Source: VRUE01 sp963742535 (GTDB lineage: Bacteria > Actinomycetota > Thermoleophilia > Solirubrobacterales > 70-9). From it: 64,000 bases of DNA. The DNA lies in assembly GCA_963742535.1 (NCBI GenBank), contig CAVUMC010000002.1:558001-622000 (forward strand). The letters run 5' to 3'. The stretch's first letter is position 1. Each line of letters starts with the position of its first letter. Shown here one piece after another: positions 48,269 through 58,345 of the stretch. The notes below the pieces were generated by a model. That model did not search any database, was not told the DNA's origin, and saw only the letters and a list, made by a program, of their open reading frames with translations. The translations under genes were made by a program, and so were the position numbers.

Positions 48269-50107
48269 CTAACCGCGTGCCTTACAGGTCCGCGTCAGCA
48301 CCTCGTTGATCGTGAAGTCGCCGGCGAATCCGAAGCTGGTTCGCGCCAGCGGGAAGACAGCGCTGGGGAAGCCGGGAGGGGCCGGGCAACCGGCGCTGAG
48401 AAAGCTGCGCGAGTGACCGCGATAGCTGAAGCTGCGCCGCAGCTTCAGCCGCAGTCCAGTCACATAGCCCCAGTTGCCGGTTGCCTGTGGCAGCGAGGTT
48501 TCCAGCGTCGTGCCGTAGGTGCCGTGGCTTTTACGCAGGATGAAGGGTAGGACGATCGAGGTCGGCGCCGGACTGGTGCCGTAGATATGGGCGAGGATCG
48601 CTGGCCTGCCGTCGACCTTGCCGTTGAAGGCGAGAACCTTGCCCGCGGAAGGGAACGGTGATTGCTCCGGCAGCTTTACGTTTGCAGAGAAGGTCCCTTC
48701 GCCGACCAGGGAGCTTCGGCACGCCGCGAGGGCGCCTTCCGTGGTCGAGGGTTGGATCTGGTCGACCCGGCAGGCGGGCAAACCCTGGGAGGTGAAGTGG
48801 CCGTTGCGGTTGATCGCGATCGCGATCTTGCGCAACTGGGGCGGGTCATCGCTGGTGGTGGCGCTGATGCTGGCGTCAACGACAATCCCCACTGGGGCGG
48901 TGCCGTGACGGGGCAGCGTGCGCGGAGCCAGCTGACCATCGAACTTGACCCGAACCCCGTGTCCAATCTTCACGGTGGAGGCCGTCGGGCGCTGGCTGGC
49001 GTTCGAGCGGTCCACCGCGGCGCCTCCGGCGCTCGAGCGAGAGGCAAGCCCTTGCCCGCGCGAGGAGCAACTTTCAGCTTCCGAGGGCGCTCCCTCTTCG
49101 TAGGGACCGTAGGCGACCACGTTCGATTCTTCGCCGTTGCCGGTGGTGACGAAAACGTCGCCGCTTTTTGGATCGACCGCGATCCCCGAGGGTTCGCCGA
49201 AGATCGGACCGTTGTCTTCACCCTGAGAGCTAATCGTCCGAGGCCCCAGCCTGGCAAGGAAGGTGCCGTTGGAGTCAAACTCGCAGACAGCGGCGAGCGG
49301 CCGAGCATGCAGCGGTTCGAGATCATCAACCACGAGCACGTGCCCCTGGCCTCCAGTCGGACTGTTGTCGACAGCGACCGCGCCGTTGAAGAGCGAGTTG
49401 AAGCTCGCTTTCCCGGGCGGCCCGGTGATCGTCACCGCCGGCGGGGATGTAGGACCGGCGGTCAGATCGAAGCCCTTGACCGTGTTGTCGCTCGCGTCCG
49501 CCACGTAAATTCGGCCCGCTTTTGAATCGACCGCCATGCCGAAGCCTAAGACGAGGCTGCCAAGGCCAAATTTCTTGGACGGTTCCTCGCCCGCTTCCAC
49601 CGGCGCGTCGTAGACCGACACGTAGCTGCGGTTGTCAACGTAGAGATTGCCATCTTCGTCAACAGCGACTCCGGTCGAGGAAGCGGAATCGATCGGCGCT
49701 TCACTTGGCAAGAAGCGGAACACGCCTTGACCAAATTCGTTGGCATAGAGGTCGCCGGCGGCGTCAGCGGCTAGCCCACAGACAGCATCCAGTTCGTTGA
49801 TTTTCCCCTGCGATTGCTCGCCCGCAAGAGTGAACGTATTGAAGTAGACGCCACTGAGCCCGAAGCTATGAATAGTGCGGTGGTAGTAGTCGGAGACGTA
49901 GAGCGTGCCGTCGGGTGAAACCGCCAGGCCACAGGCGCCGTCGATTTCTTCGCCGGGAGCTTTCGAAAGTTCGGTCAGCCACAAATCTGGCAGGGCCGCT
50001 TCTTCGTGGATCAGCGGCTTGCGGTATGCCGAGGCATCAACGCTTCCAAGCGCCAACCCGGCAACCAGCAGGCAACCGAGCATCACGATCAGCATCCTCG
50101 ATCTCAC
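48269..50107 (-). CDS. Secreted NHL/propeller-repeat protein
   Basis: About 612 aa from the GTG at 50107, which overlaps the TGA of the preceding (frameshift-corrected) gene by 4 bp and has AAGGGAAG upstream. Signal peptide MLIVMLGCLLVAGLALGSVDA. Repeats of NHL type run through about 60-330: GACGLAVSPDGTLYVSDYYHR, AVCGLAADAAGDLYANEFGQG, GVAVDEDGNLYVDNR, GMAVDSKAGRIYVADASDN, GIAVDPKSGDVFVTTGNGEE. A C-terminal beta-rich domain of about 230 residues follows. Last gene of a three-gene operon of large exported proteins. Role unknown. Confidence 0.75.
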   Translation of the reverse strand: MRSRMLIVMLGCLLVAGLALGSVDASAYRKPLIHEEAALPDLWLTELSKAPGEEIDGACGLAVSPDGTLYVSDYYHRTIHSFGLSGVYFNTFTLAGEQSQGKINELDAVCGLAADAAGDLYANEFGQGVFRFLPSEAPIDSASSTGVAVDEDGNLYVDNRSYVSVYDAPVEAGEEPSKKFGLGSLVLGFGMAVDSKAGRIYVADASDNTVKGFDLTAGPTSPPAVTITGPPGKASFNSLFNGAVAVDNSPTGGQGHVLVVDDLEPLHARPLAAVCEFDSNGTFLARLGPRTISSQGEDNGPIFGEPSGIAVDPKSGDVFVTTGNGEESNVVAYGPYEEGAPSEAESCSSRGQGLASRSSAGGAAVDRSNASQRPTASTVKIGHGVRVKFDGQLAPRTLPRHGTAPVGIVVDASISATTSDDPPQLRKIAIAINRNGHFTSQGLPACRVDQIQPSTTEGALAACRSSLVGEGTFSANVKLPEQSPFPSAGKVLAFNGKVDGRPAILAHIYGTSPAPTSIVLPFILRKSHGTYGTTLETSLPQATGNWGYVTGLRLKLRRSFSYRGHSRSFLSAGCPAPPGFPSAVFPLARTSFGFAGDFTINEVLTRTCKARG

Positions 50108-52934
50108 CGTCTTCCCTTTCCTTTCCGCTGCTTGCAAACCGGTTTCAGCTCCGGGTGCGGGCGCCAGCCACGATTGGCATGGCCGACGAACTTGGCCGTC
50201 GCCAGCTGCTTTTCCTTGCAGAGGTTTTCCGCGTTGACAAGGACACCACGCTTGCCGGCGTTCAGCCTCAACACGAACTTGCTCACCGGAGCGTCGGGGA
50301 TCGTCGGGAAGGTGCCGCGGATCCCCCCTTTGGAGGAGTCGATCCGGCCGGCGACATCAACCTCGAGCCCGTGCCCACGCAGGGCAAAGACGAGATCGGG
50401 CAGGGTGTGCGAGGAGGAGCGCAGATAAGCGGGCCTTCCATCGGCGCTTCGAGCAGCGGTGTAAAGGCACGCACGTGCCCATAGATCGAGCCGGGAGGAC
50501 AAGCTTTGGCGGCGAACTGCGCCCGGGTACAGATTTTTTTGATGTGCGACTGATCGAGGAAGATCGACCGCGGCAGGGTCACCTGCGAGGAAGCGATGTT
50601 CGCGTCACCGGCTCGGGGCCGGACGACCACTTGCAGGGAGGGGTAGTCGCCACGTTTGGTTCCACCTTTCAGCTTCAGCGAGATCCCTGGCTTGAAGCCG
50701 AGCGAAGAGCAGTCAAAGGCCTGGAAGGGAGCGGTGGGCGTGGCCAGGGTGTCGTCCGAGAGATCGCCGAAGCGCTGGCCGCTCCCGTTCATCGCCGAGG
50801 CGACGCTGAACTTTTCGCAGCTGGTGGGATTGACCGTGAAGTTCGGCCGATCGATGTAAGCGCGGATGTCACGCAGGTGGATCGGTACCCCGTCGATGAT
50901 GTGAGGGATCGGGTCGGTGCCGGTCGCGTCGATCGAAGCCTGGGTGGTTTCGGGGTCGATGCGGACCGCCGAACGCACGATCACGGTGCCGAGGTCAAAC
51001 GGTCCGACCAAGGCCGAATCGATCGCCACCACAGAGAAGGAGGAGCCACGATAGGGACCGGCCAGATAGAGGTTTCCAGGTGCGTAAGCGAGCACCGAGC
51101 CGACCCCATAGCCGGAGTAGGTGTGGCCGATTAGGCTCGCCGCGGGGCAGGACGGATGATCGCGCTCCGCTACGCCCGAATTGTGGCGCGCCGCTTCAAT
51201 TGCGGAATCTGGGCAGTACGGGATGCCGGCAATCTTGCCCAGCAGGCCAGGTGGGAACTGGGCCGAGTAGGAGACGATCTCCTGTTCGGTCACACTCCGG
51301 GTCAAGTGCAGGTAGAAGGGCGAGTAAGCCCCGGCGCGCGAGTTGAGCGTCCCCCCCTGCGCCTGTGGAGCGAACGGGGCCAAGCCGGATGGACACGGCC
51401 CTCCCCCCGCCCCGGAGGTGATCGTCGTCGGCAGCGACTGGTGCGCGACGAGGTTGGGATTGCGCCAGGGAGTGAAGTCGGCCTCGGTCGAGAGCTTGCC
51501 GCAAGCGGCCGGGGTTGCCAGTGGACTGCGTTGGCCTTCCCTGAAATGAAGGTGAAGGTCCGAGTAGGGCAACTGTGGCAGCCCGTCGAAGATCGCGGTG
51601 AGGCTTCCCGTGGTCGGGTCAGGCCTCAGTTCGCCGGCGACCTTGACCAGAATCCCCCGCTGGATCGACTTGGCCACGAGATAGACGGCGATCAAACTGC
51701 CGAACGGATTCCGTCGCGGCGCCGCGAGGTAGATGCCGCCTTCGATCGGCCCGGTGATGATCGGGCTTTCGACACTGAAATCACCGATCTTGGACTCCCC
51801 TGGGCAACCGGCGCCGAAGGGGGAGCTCGGCGTCTCCGCTTCGAACTGCTCTGGCGTGCACACTCCCAGTCCAGCGCCAACCGAGGGGTTGATCGTCACC
51901 CCTTCGGGCAGGGTCACGACCGCCTTACGCACCGGCGACGGCGCATTTTCCCCCAAATTGTTGATGCCCTTTTCATCGACCTCGATGTCAAAGTCATAGC
52001 CCGAGGGCGAAGAGGCCCGCGGGTTCTCCAGCTGTGCGACGACGCGAGGTTCAAATTTCAGCTTGTCGCAGCCACTGAGCGTGGCCTTGCCGACGGTTTC
52101 CCCGATCGCCGGTGACGGCGCGGCCTGCCCTGGCTGTGGCCAGGCTTCAGCGGCGGCGCCGAAGTTCATCGGCTCGTTACAAGAGGTGGGCAAAGTGAGA
52201 TAGGGACGAACCGGTTTTTCTTTCGGGCGCCCAACCGAGCATTTGCCCCAGCTATGAGCGGGTTCGAGCTCATTGAGGCAGTCGCCCCGCTGTTCGTTGT
52301 GGAGCACCGACCATGGGGCTCCCCAGATGGTCAGCGTCAGCCCCGAGATATCGAGCAGCTGGGAGACGTTCTTGGCTCGCAGGGTGATGCCATATTCACC
52401 TTCACCCTGACGGATCGAGGGAACCAGGATGATTGGATCTCCATAGGGGTTAAAACCAAGCGCGGACGGCGCGCCGGGCGAGGCCGCGAGGTTGAAGAGG
52501 CCAAAGGTGCGAGTCGTTCCCCCGGCGAAGGAGGAGCGCACGGTAACGACCCCTACCTGCGTCTTATCGCCGCAGCTCTCGCCCGAGAAGCTCTCTTCCC
52601 ACGGTGATTCGCGAGGTGTCTGAAAATCCGCCTGCGAGCATTCTTCGGTCGCGATTCTGGTCGGGTTTTCGATCAGTCCCGGTGGCATTTCCAGGCTGAG
52701 GTTGCGCAGATCGCCCTCGGTGAACGGACCGCCCCCTTCGGCTTCGAAGTTGAGGTCGAACTTGAGCGAGAGCGGGTGCGATCCCGCCTGCGTCGCCGTG
52801 CCGCCGCCTTCGGCATAGACATTGGCGTCAAATCCTTCGGCGCCGGGGCGAAAGTCGAACGCGCTCGCCTCCGCCGACGCGAACAGCGCCAGCACGGCGA
52901 TCGCACCAAGCATCGCCATCGACAGACGCCTCAT
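50104..52934 (-). CDS. Large secreted protein of unknown function, with apparent -1 frameshift near its 3' end
   Basis: The open frame 50283-52934 encodes 883 aa with signal peptide AIAVLALFASAEASA. At about 50428-50435 (sequence GGAAGGCCCGCTT on the minus strand) the frame appears to lose one G. The shifted frame continues AYLRSSSHTLPDLVFALRG, ...GRIDSSKGGIRGTFPTIPDAPVSKFVLRL, ...LCKEKQ, and ends at 50104 in a GTGA overlap with the next gene. That C-terminus fits the rest of the protein better than the Pro/Ser/Arg-rich in-frame end. The body has repeated Gly/Pro-rich beta segments. It starts by ATGA overlap with the 779-aa gene. Confidence 0.72.
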
Positions 52935-55270
52935 CGCGACCCACCCATCGAGTGCCGGTGGGCGCCGCCCTTATGCCGAATGATGTGCCGGTGGCGGTGG
53001 CGGTGCTTCCACAGGCGGCTCTTTTTCTTTGGCCCCAAGATCCGCAGCGGTGGGTTACCGGGGTTGGGTACCAGCGTCCCCGGAGTGGGATCCTGGGGCG
53101 CCAAGGGGAAGCTTTGGCAGCCATCCGCGACACAGACTTCTTCTTGGGGATCGTTGAAACCGCCACCGATCCGGGCGTCGTAGACGTCGATCGAGCCGGG
53201 ATCTAACCGCGGGGCAAGCGTGTCTTCGGTGAGGAAGAAGACATCGGAGCCGCTGGCAGTGGCGTCGAGGAAGGTGGCGCTGTTGCCGCGCACCCCGGCT
53301 GAGATCAGTTTTACGCAGCCAGCGGGATGTCCACAGCTGCCCACCCCACTTGCCTCCCACTGAAAGACATCAGGAATCGGGTGCTGGTTGGGAGGAGCGG
53401 TTTCATTGGTGTCGTGTTCCTCCGGGGAGTTTTCGGAGGTGAAGAAAAGACGTTCTCCACTGTCAGCGAGGGCGCGGGGCTTGTAGAGGAGGCTGGTGCC
53501 GTTCGCGAGCGCGCCGGGGATCGTCGAGTCCCCTTTGGGTCGTTCGCCGGTCGGGCTGCAGGAGGCGCAGAAAAGCTTTTCTTCACCCCCCGGCGCGGGG
53601 CCGTAGATGTAGACCTGCGTGTCGGGTTCCTTCGTCCTCGCGTCGAGATTGTCGTTACCAATCAATTCGACGTCAGTGAGGAAGGCCAGACGCAGACCAT
53701 CGGGGCTCACGCGGGCGGTCCCGGTTGCGGGTGGGTAATCGCTTGACCGCGCCACCGCACCTTTGGCGATCGTCGTCGTTGTTCCCGCCTGCCAAAGCCG
53801 CAAGCCGGTGGCATCCTGGAAATAGACGTAAGTGCCGTCGTCAGAGACGCCGAGAACGCCTTGCACGCCCCCCGCGGGCGTCAGGTCCGTCGCCGTTTGC
53901 GCGACGGCGTCATAGCGGTAGAGGTGGCCGCCTTTGGCGAAGAAGGCGAATGCCCCGCTGGGCGTTGCCGTTTGGAAGACCCCACCACCACCCTGCGCTG
54001 TGTCGATCTGATGCGTCTGCCCACCTTCCCGCAGGTAGATATTCCCGGCCTCGGTCCAGTAGATACGGGAACCATCGCTGGAGATGGCCCCAATTGAGGC
54101 GGCGATCGCGGCCCCCGGTGTAGTGGTCGTGTCGCCCGGCAGCAGGTTGACCGCTTCCAAGCCGGCGGCAGACCATTCGTAGAGGTTCTGCCCATTGGGG
54201 TCACAGCGGCCCGGTTCGGCTGGCATTTCAACCGCATCGGCGGTGAGCGCCGCGCAGCTGCTCAGCACGATGTGGGAGAGGTCCGGGGAAGCGGCGACGA
54301 GAGTTAGCTGAAGCGACGCGGGCGCGACGGAGCTATGCACGACGTCGGCGGTCTTGAGCAGCGAGGAGACCACGCCGGTTGCGCTCTCACGCAGGTAATA
54401 GGTCATGTCGCCGGCCGGCGCGCCGCTACCCGGTAGGGGTGGATTTGGCGAAGGGCACGTTTCGAGCCCCCCCCGGCAGGCGAGCCCGCCGAAGATCACG
54501 GCGCGGGAGAGGTCGGCCGAAAAGACCCGATAAGGGGCGCCGTCCGGTTTGTCCCCGTAGGCACCGGATGGGATCGGAGTGGAAACGTTCTCGGAACTCC
54601 AAGCCAAGGGGCTGCGGCGCGCCAGGTATTGGCTGATCGGAGGCGCACCCGCCGCGCTGCCAAACGCAACGCCCGAGCCGTAGGTAAGAAGGGGCTCGCT
54701 CGGATCGGCAGGTGCCTGTGCCGCCGCCTGGATATCCCCGCCGCCGAACAGCTCTTCCGGTGCGGCGATGGCGCCGCCGCCCTTGTCCGGGGGTGAGACC
54801 AACTCCCAAGCGCGGCCATCGGGAAGCTGAAACAAGGTGGCGAAGCTTTTGGTCGTGAAGGTGTGTTCGGGACCGACCACCGCTTCAGAACTGCTCGGGT
54901 TGGTGGCGACCGGCCGGTAGTGGTAGGTGGTCGAAGGGGCCAGCGAGGAATTGAGCGAATTCAGTTCCTGGGAAGCACCGAGCGCGCTAAGGCTCTTGGT
55001 TTGGGTTTTTGAAGCCCCCTGGAAACGTTTGCCTTCGGGATTGGCCTGATAAGCGGCATCAGAGATGTATTCGAAGTAGTACTTGGTCGGCAGCCCATTC
55101 GGATCGATGTCAGCAAACAGGCGAACGCTTTTGGTCCCTACCCCCTCCACCCAAGAAGCGCTGATCTGCGGCGGCCCAGCAGCAGAGGCCTGGCCACAAA
55201 AAGCCAGCATCGCGACGAAAACTGAAAGCGTCGCGACCGCCAAAATAGATGCGTCCCGTGGGCGCCCCAA
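52931..55270 (-). CDS. Large secreted protein with Fn3-like domain, propeller-like body and His-rich tail
   Basis: 779 aa from a TTG at 55270 with GGAGAGGAG upstream. Signal peptide ending CGQASA. Residues about 35-145 look like a fibronectin-III-type domain (YYFEYISDAAYQ, STTYHYRPVATNPSS, PEHTFTT). A long body with TolB/WD-like blade segments follows (SPDGLRLAFLTDVELIGNDN, ARTKEPDTQVYIYG). The C-terminus is RLWKHRHRHRHIIRHKGGAHRH, unusually His- and Arg-rich. First gene of the operon; the next starts by ATGA overlap. Function unknown, extracellular. Confidence 0.72.
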   Translation of the reverse strand: MGRPRDASILAVATLSVFVAMLAFCGQASAAGPPQISASWVEGVGTKSVRLFADIDPNGLPTKYYFEYISDAAYQANPEGKRFQGASKTQTKSLSALGASQELNSLNSSLAPSTTYHYRPVATNPSSSEAVVGPEHTFTTKSFATLFQLPDGRAWELVSPPDKGGGAIAAPEELFGGGDIQAAAQAPADPSEPLLTYGSGVAFGSAAGAPPISQYLARRSPLAWSSENVSTPIPSGAYGDKPDGAPYRVFSADLSRAVIFGGLACRGGLETCPSPNPPLPGSGAPAGDMTYYLRESATGVVSSLLKTADVVHSSVAPASLQLTLVAASPDLSHIVLSSCAALTADAVEMPAEPGRCDPNGQNLYEWSAAGLEAVNLLPGDTTTTPGAAIAASIGAISSDGSRIYWTEAGNIYLREGGQTHQIDTAQGGGGVFQTATPSGAFAFFAKGGHLYRYDAVAQTATDLTPAGGVQGVLGVSDDGTYVYFQDATGLRLWQAGTTTTIAKGAVARSSDYPPATGTARVSPDGLRLAFLTDVELIGNDNLDARTKEPDTQVYIYGPAPGGEEKLFCASCSPTGERPKGDSTIPGALANGTSLLYKPRALADSGERLFFTSENSPEEHDTNETAPPNQHPIPDVFQWEASGVGSCGHPAGCVKLISAGVRGNSATFLDATASGSDVFFLTEDTLAPRLDPGSIDVYDARIGGGFNDPQEEVCVADGCQSFPLAPQDPTPGTLVPNPGNPPLRILGPKKKSRLWKHRHRHRHIIRHKGGAHRHSMGGSR

Positions 55271-55306
55271 GACTCCTCTCCTTGCCCCCTGCAGCCGCCA
55301 GTCTGC

Positions 55307-55335
55307 CGAGCTCGCTTTCCCAAAAAGCTTGCTCG
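55307..55335. repeat. Imperfect hairpin between transketolase and secreted-protein operon
   Basis: CGAGC...GCTTT (55307-55318) pairs with AAAGC...GCTCG (55324-55335), with one 2-nt mismatch and a CCCAA loop. It may end the nadA-transketolase transcript. Weak. Confidence 0.3.
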
Positions 55336-55387
55336 CGAACCTTACGGTACGAACCGATGTTTCTCAAGATACTCGGCGGGACTGAAC

Positions 55388-57220
55388 TCAGGCGCGAGCG
55401 AGCTCGAGAGCACGTTCGGCGGCGGCCGAGATGTGCTCCGCGTCGATGCCCGCCGCCGCCAGCAGAGCCGCGGGGGGACCGCTGCCCGGTCGCTCGGTGA
55501 CCGCGAGCCGGGTGAGGCGTGTGCTGGAGCCAGCTTCTGCCAATACCCCCGCCACCGTCTCACCGATGCCGCCCTCGGCCCAGTGGTCCTCGACCGTGAT
55601 CAGAGCGCTGGTCTCGCCGGCCGCAGCGAGCACCGTCTCGGCATCGACCGGCTTGACCGAGTAGAGATCGATCACACGGGCGGCGATGCCCTTCTCGGCG
55701 AGTGCATCGGCGGCCTTGAGGCTTTCGTGCAGGGTGATGCCGGCGGCGATCAGGGTGATCGCGTCGTCGCCGCTGGAGCGGACGACCTCGCTGCCGCCGA
55801 TCTCAAAGCTCTGGTCGGGCCCGTAGATGACGGGCGTCTTTTCGCGCGTGGTGCGCAGGTAGCTGATGCCGTGGTACTCGCGCATCAAGTCGAGCAGGGC
55901 CACCGTCTGATTGGGGTCAGAAGGGTAGAGCACAACACTGCCGTAGACGGCGCGCAGCGAAGCGATGTCTTCGAGCGCCATCTGCGAGGGGCCGTCAGGG
56001 CCGATCGAGACGCCGACGTGCGAGCCGCAGAGCTTCAAGTCGGCCGCCGAAATGGCGCCCATGCGGACGAAGTCGTAAGCGCGGCTGAGGAAGGCGCCAA
56101 AGGAAGAGGCGAAGGGCTTCCAACCACGAGTCTGCAGGCCGACGGCCGAGGCGATCATCTGCTGCTCGGCGATGTACATCTCAAAGAAGCGGTCGGGGTG
56201 CTTGTCGGCGAAGCGTTCGGCGTAGGTCGAGTTGCCGACCTCGCCGTCGAGGGCGACGACCTTCTCGTCGATCGAGCCAAGCCAGGCCAGTGCGTCGCCG
56301 TAGGCGCCGCGGGTCGCGACCGATTCGCCGGACTCGTAACTGGGCCGCTCGACCGCGACGCGCTCAACCTCAAACGGCTTCGCCTCCCCCGGCTTCGCCA
56401 CCGCGACGCTGACCTCGCGGATGCCGCCGAGCTCCTCGATCGCGGCCTCGGGGTCGTCGAGCGGCTTGCCGTGGAAGCCGTCCTTGTCCTCGACCGCGGC
56501 GACGCCCGAACCCTTCTTGGTGCGGGCGAAAATCGCGGCCGGCTTGTCGCTCTCCAACGCCGCCGCGTAAGCAGCGTCGATTGCCTCGAGGTCATGACCG
56601 TCGATCTCCTGCACGTCCCAGCCGCAAGCCGCAGCGCGGGCCGCCAGCGAGGAGGTGTCCCACTCGTGCATCGTCGGGCCGCGCTGGCCAAGCCGGTTGA
56701 CGTCGACAATGGCGATCAGGTTCTTCAAGTTGGCGTAGCCGGCGTGCTCGAAGGCCTCCCACATCGAGCCCTCGGCCAGCTCGGAGTCGCCGCAGAGCAC
56801 CCAGACCCGCAGGTCGGAGTTCTCCAGGCGCGAAGCCGCAAGCGCGATGCCGACCGAGATCGGCAGGCCCTGGCCGAGCGAGCCGGTGGCGACGTCGACC
56901 CAGGGCAGTTCCGGCGTCGGGTGGCCCTGCATGCGCGAGCCGAACTCGCGGAAGGTGAGCAGCTCCGCGTCGTCGATCGCGCCCGCTGCCTTGTAAAGCG
57001 AGTAGAGCAGCGGCGAGGCGTGGCCCTTGGAGAAGACGAGGTGGTCGTTGGCCTTGTTCTCGGGGGCATCGAAGTCGTAGCGCAGGTAGTTCGAGAACAG
57101 CACCGCCATCAGGTCAGCGGCCGACATCGAGGAGGTCGGATGGCCGGAGTTGGCAGCGGCGGCGGCGCGGACGGAGTCGACTCGGAGTTGCTGGGCTAGC
57201 TCTTGCACGGCCGGGGACAA
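55388..57220 (-). CDS. tkt: Transketolase
   Basis: 610 aa, both halves in one chain. Start is a TTG at 57220 (GTG at 57208 possible). ANSGHPTSSMSAADLMAVLF and SKGHASPLLYSLY belong to the N-terminal thiamine-pyrophosphate domain; GDSELAEGSMWEAFEHAGYANLKNLIAIVDVN carries the GDxxxxEGxxxE...N Mg/TPP motif. The pyrimidine domain (FFEMYIAEQQMIASAVGLQ) has the catalytic Glu. It moves two-carbon units in the pentose-phosphate pathway. At about 610 aa it resembles the shorter transketolase group; a ketose synthase role is possible. It follows nadA by 9 bp. Confidence 0.88.
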   Translation of the reverse strand: MSPAVQELAQQLRVDSVRAAAAANSGHPTSSMSAADLMAVLFSNYLRYDFDAPENKANDHLVFSKGHASPLLYSLYKAAGAIDDAELLTFREFGSRMQGHPTPELPWVDVATGSLGQGLPISVGIALAASRLENSDLRVWVLCGDSELAEGSMWEAFEHAGYANLKNLIAIVDVNRLGQRGPTMHEWDTSSLAARAAACGWDVQEIDGHDLEAIDAAYAAALESDKPAAIFARTKKGSGVAAVEDKDGFHGKPLDDPEAAIEELGGIREVSVAVAKPGEAKPFEVERVAVERPSYESGESVATRGAYGDALAWLGSIDEKVVALDGEVGNSTYAERFADKHPDRFFEMYIAEQQMIASAVGLQTRGWKPFASSFGAFLSRAYDFVRMGAISAADLKLCGSHVGVSIGPDGPSQMALEDIASLRAVYGSVVLYPSDPNQTVALLDLMREYHGISYLRTTREKTPVIYGPDQSFEIGGSEVVRSSGDDAITLIAAGITLHESLKAADALAEKGIAARVIDLYSVKPVDAETVLAAAGETSALITVEDHWAEGGIGETVAGVLAEAGSSTRLTRLAVTERPGSGPPAALLAAAGIDAEHISAAAERALELARA

Positions 57221-57229
57221 TATCTCGCG

Positions 57230-58261
57230 CTAGCCGATCGCGACCATGCGCTCGATCGGCAGCCGCGCTCGCCCCGCAACGTCCGCCGAAACACTGACCT
57301 CGAACTGCATCTCTCGCAGGCCATCGCGCAGCTTCGGCAGGGTGATCATCTTCATGTACTTGCAGAAGGCCATCCGGTTCGCCTCGGTCAGGTTGGCCGC
57401 CGGCGCCGCCTGCTGCAACGGGTAGAGCATGCCGTTCTCGGTGGCGACGATGAAGCTGCCATCGGGGTTGGCTTCGACGTGCTGGAGCATCCCCGAAGTG
57501 GAGAGCATGTGCACGCCCTCGGCCTCGATCTCACCGGAGGCGACGTACTCCATCGCCTGGGTCGCGCAACCGCACTCGGGGTGGATCAGGAACTCAGCAT
57601 CGGGATGCTCGGCGCGGGTCCGGTCGATGTCAAGCGGCTTGATGCCGGCGTGGACGTGGCACTCCCCGTCCCAGATATGGAAGCGGGCGCGGCGCTCGGG
57701 GTCCTCGTGCAGACCCGTTTCGCGCTCGACGAAAGCCCCCAGCCACATATCGGGGCCGAAGAGGATCTCGGTCTCGGCGCCGTGCTCGGACCAGATGTGT
57801 TCGACCACCTTGACCGCATTGGAGGAAGTGCAGCAGTAGTCGGTCTCCGCCTTCACCTCAGCCGAGGTGTTGACGTACATCACGACCAGGGCACCCGGGT
57901 GCTCGGCCTTCCAGGCACGGAGCTGATCAGCGTTGATCGAGTCCGACAGCGAACAGCCGGCGTCGAGATCGGGAATCAGCACGGTCTTCTCCGGCGAGAG
58001 GATCGAGGCCGTCTCAGCCATGAAGTGGACACCGCAGAAGGCGATCGCGTCGGCGTCGGTGGCGGCGGCTTCACGCGAGAGGGCAAGCGAATCGCCGAGA
58101 CAGTCAGCGACGTCCTGGATCTCGGGCAGTTGGTAGTTGTGGGCGAGGATGACGGCGTTGCGCTCGGCGGCGAGCGCGCGGACCTCAGCGCTCAGAGCAG
58201 CAATCTCTTCGGGCGAGAGAGCGTCCGGTGAAATCGGTTGGATCGTCGGGAGCTCTTGCAT
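57230..58261 (-). CDS. nadA: Quinolinate synthase
   Basis: 343 aa. VILAHNYQLPEIQDVADCLGDSL, FCGVHFMAETASIL and IPDLDAGCSLSDSI mark the first two pseudo-repeats; CCTSSNAVKVVEHIW and HPECGCATQAMEYV hold the other Fe-S Cys residues of the [4Fe-4S] cluster. It condenses iminoaspartate with dihydroxyacetone phosphate in NAD synthesis. Start at 58261 has AAGGAAGGG upstream. nadC lies 1 kb away across fpg; nadB is not in the window. Confidence 0.95.
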   Translation of the reverse strand: MQELPTIQPISPDALSPEEIAALSAEVRALAAERNAVILAHNYQLPEIQDVADCLGDSLALSREAAATDADAIAFCGVHFMAETASILSPEKTVLIPDLDAGCSLSDSINADQLRAWKAEHPGALVVMYVNTSAEVKAETDYCCTSSNAVKVVEHIWSEHGAETEILFGPDMWLGAFVERETGLHEDPERRARFHIWDGECHVHAGIKPLDIDRTRAEHPDAEFLIHPECGCATQAMEYVASGEIEAEGVHMLSTSGMLQHVEANPDGSFIVATENGMLYPLQQAAPAANLTEANRMAFCKYMKMITLPKLRDGLREMQFEVSVSADVAGRARLPIERMVAIG

Positions 58262-58345
58262 GAGCCCTTCCTTTCCTCATGTTCGCTGGCCCGGCTGCTG
58301 CCTTGAACCAGTCGAATGAACGTTCACCAAGTCTAACCTCTTGGC

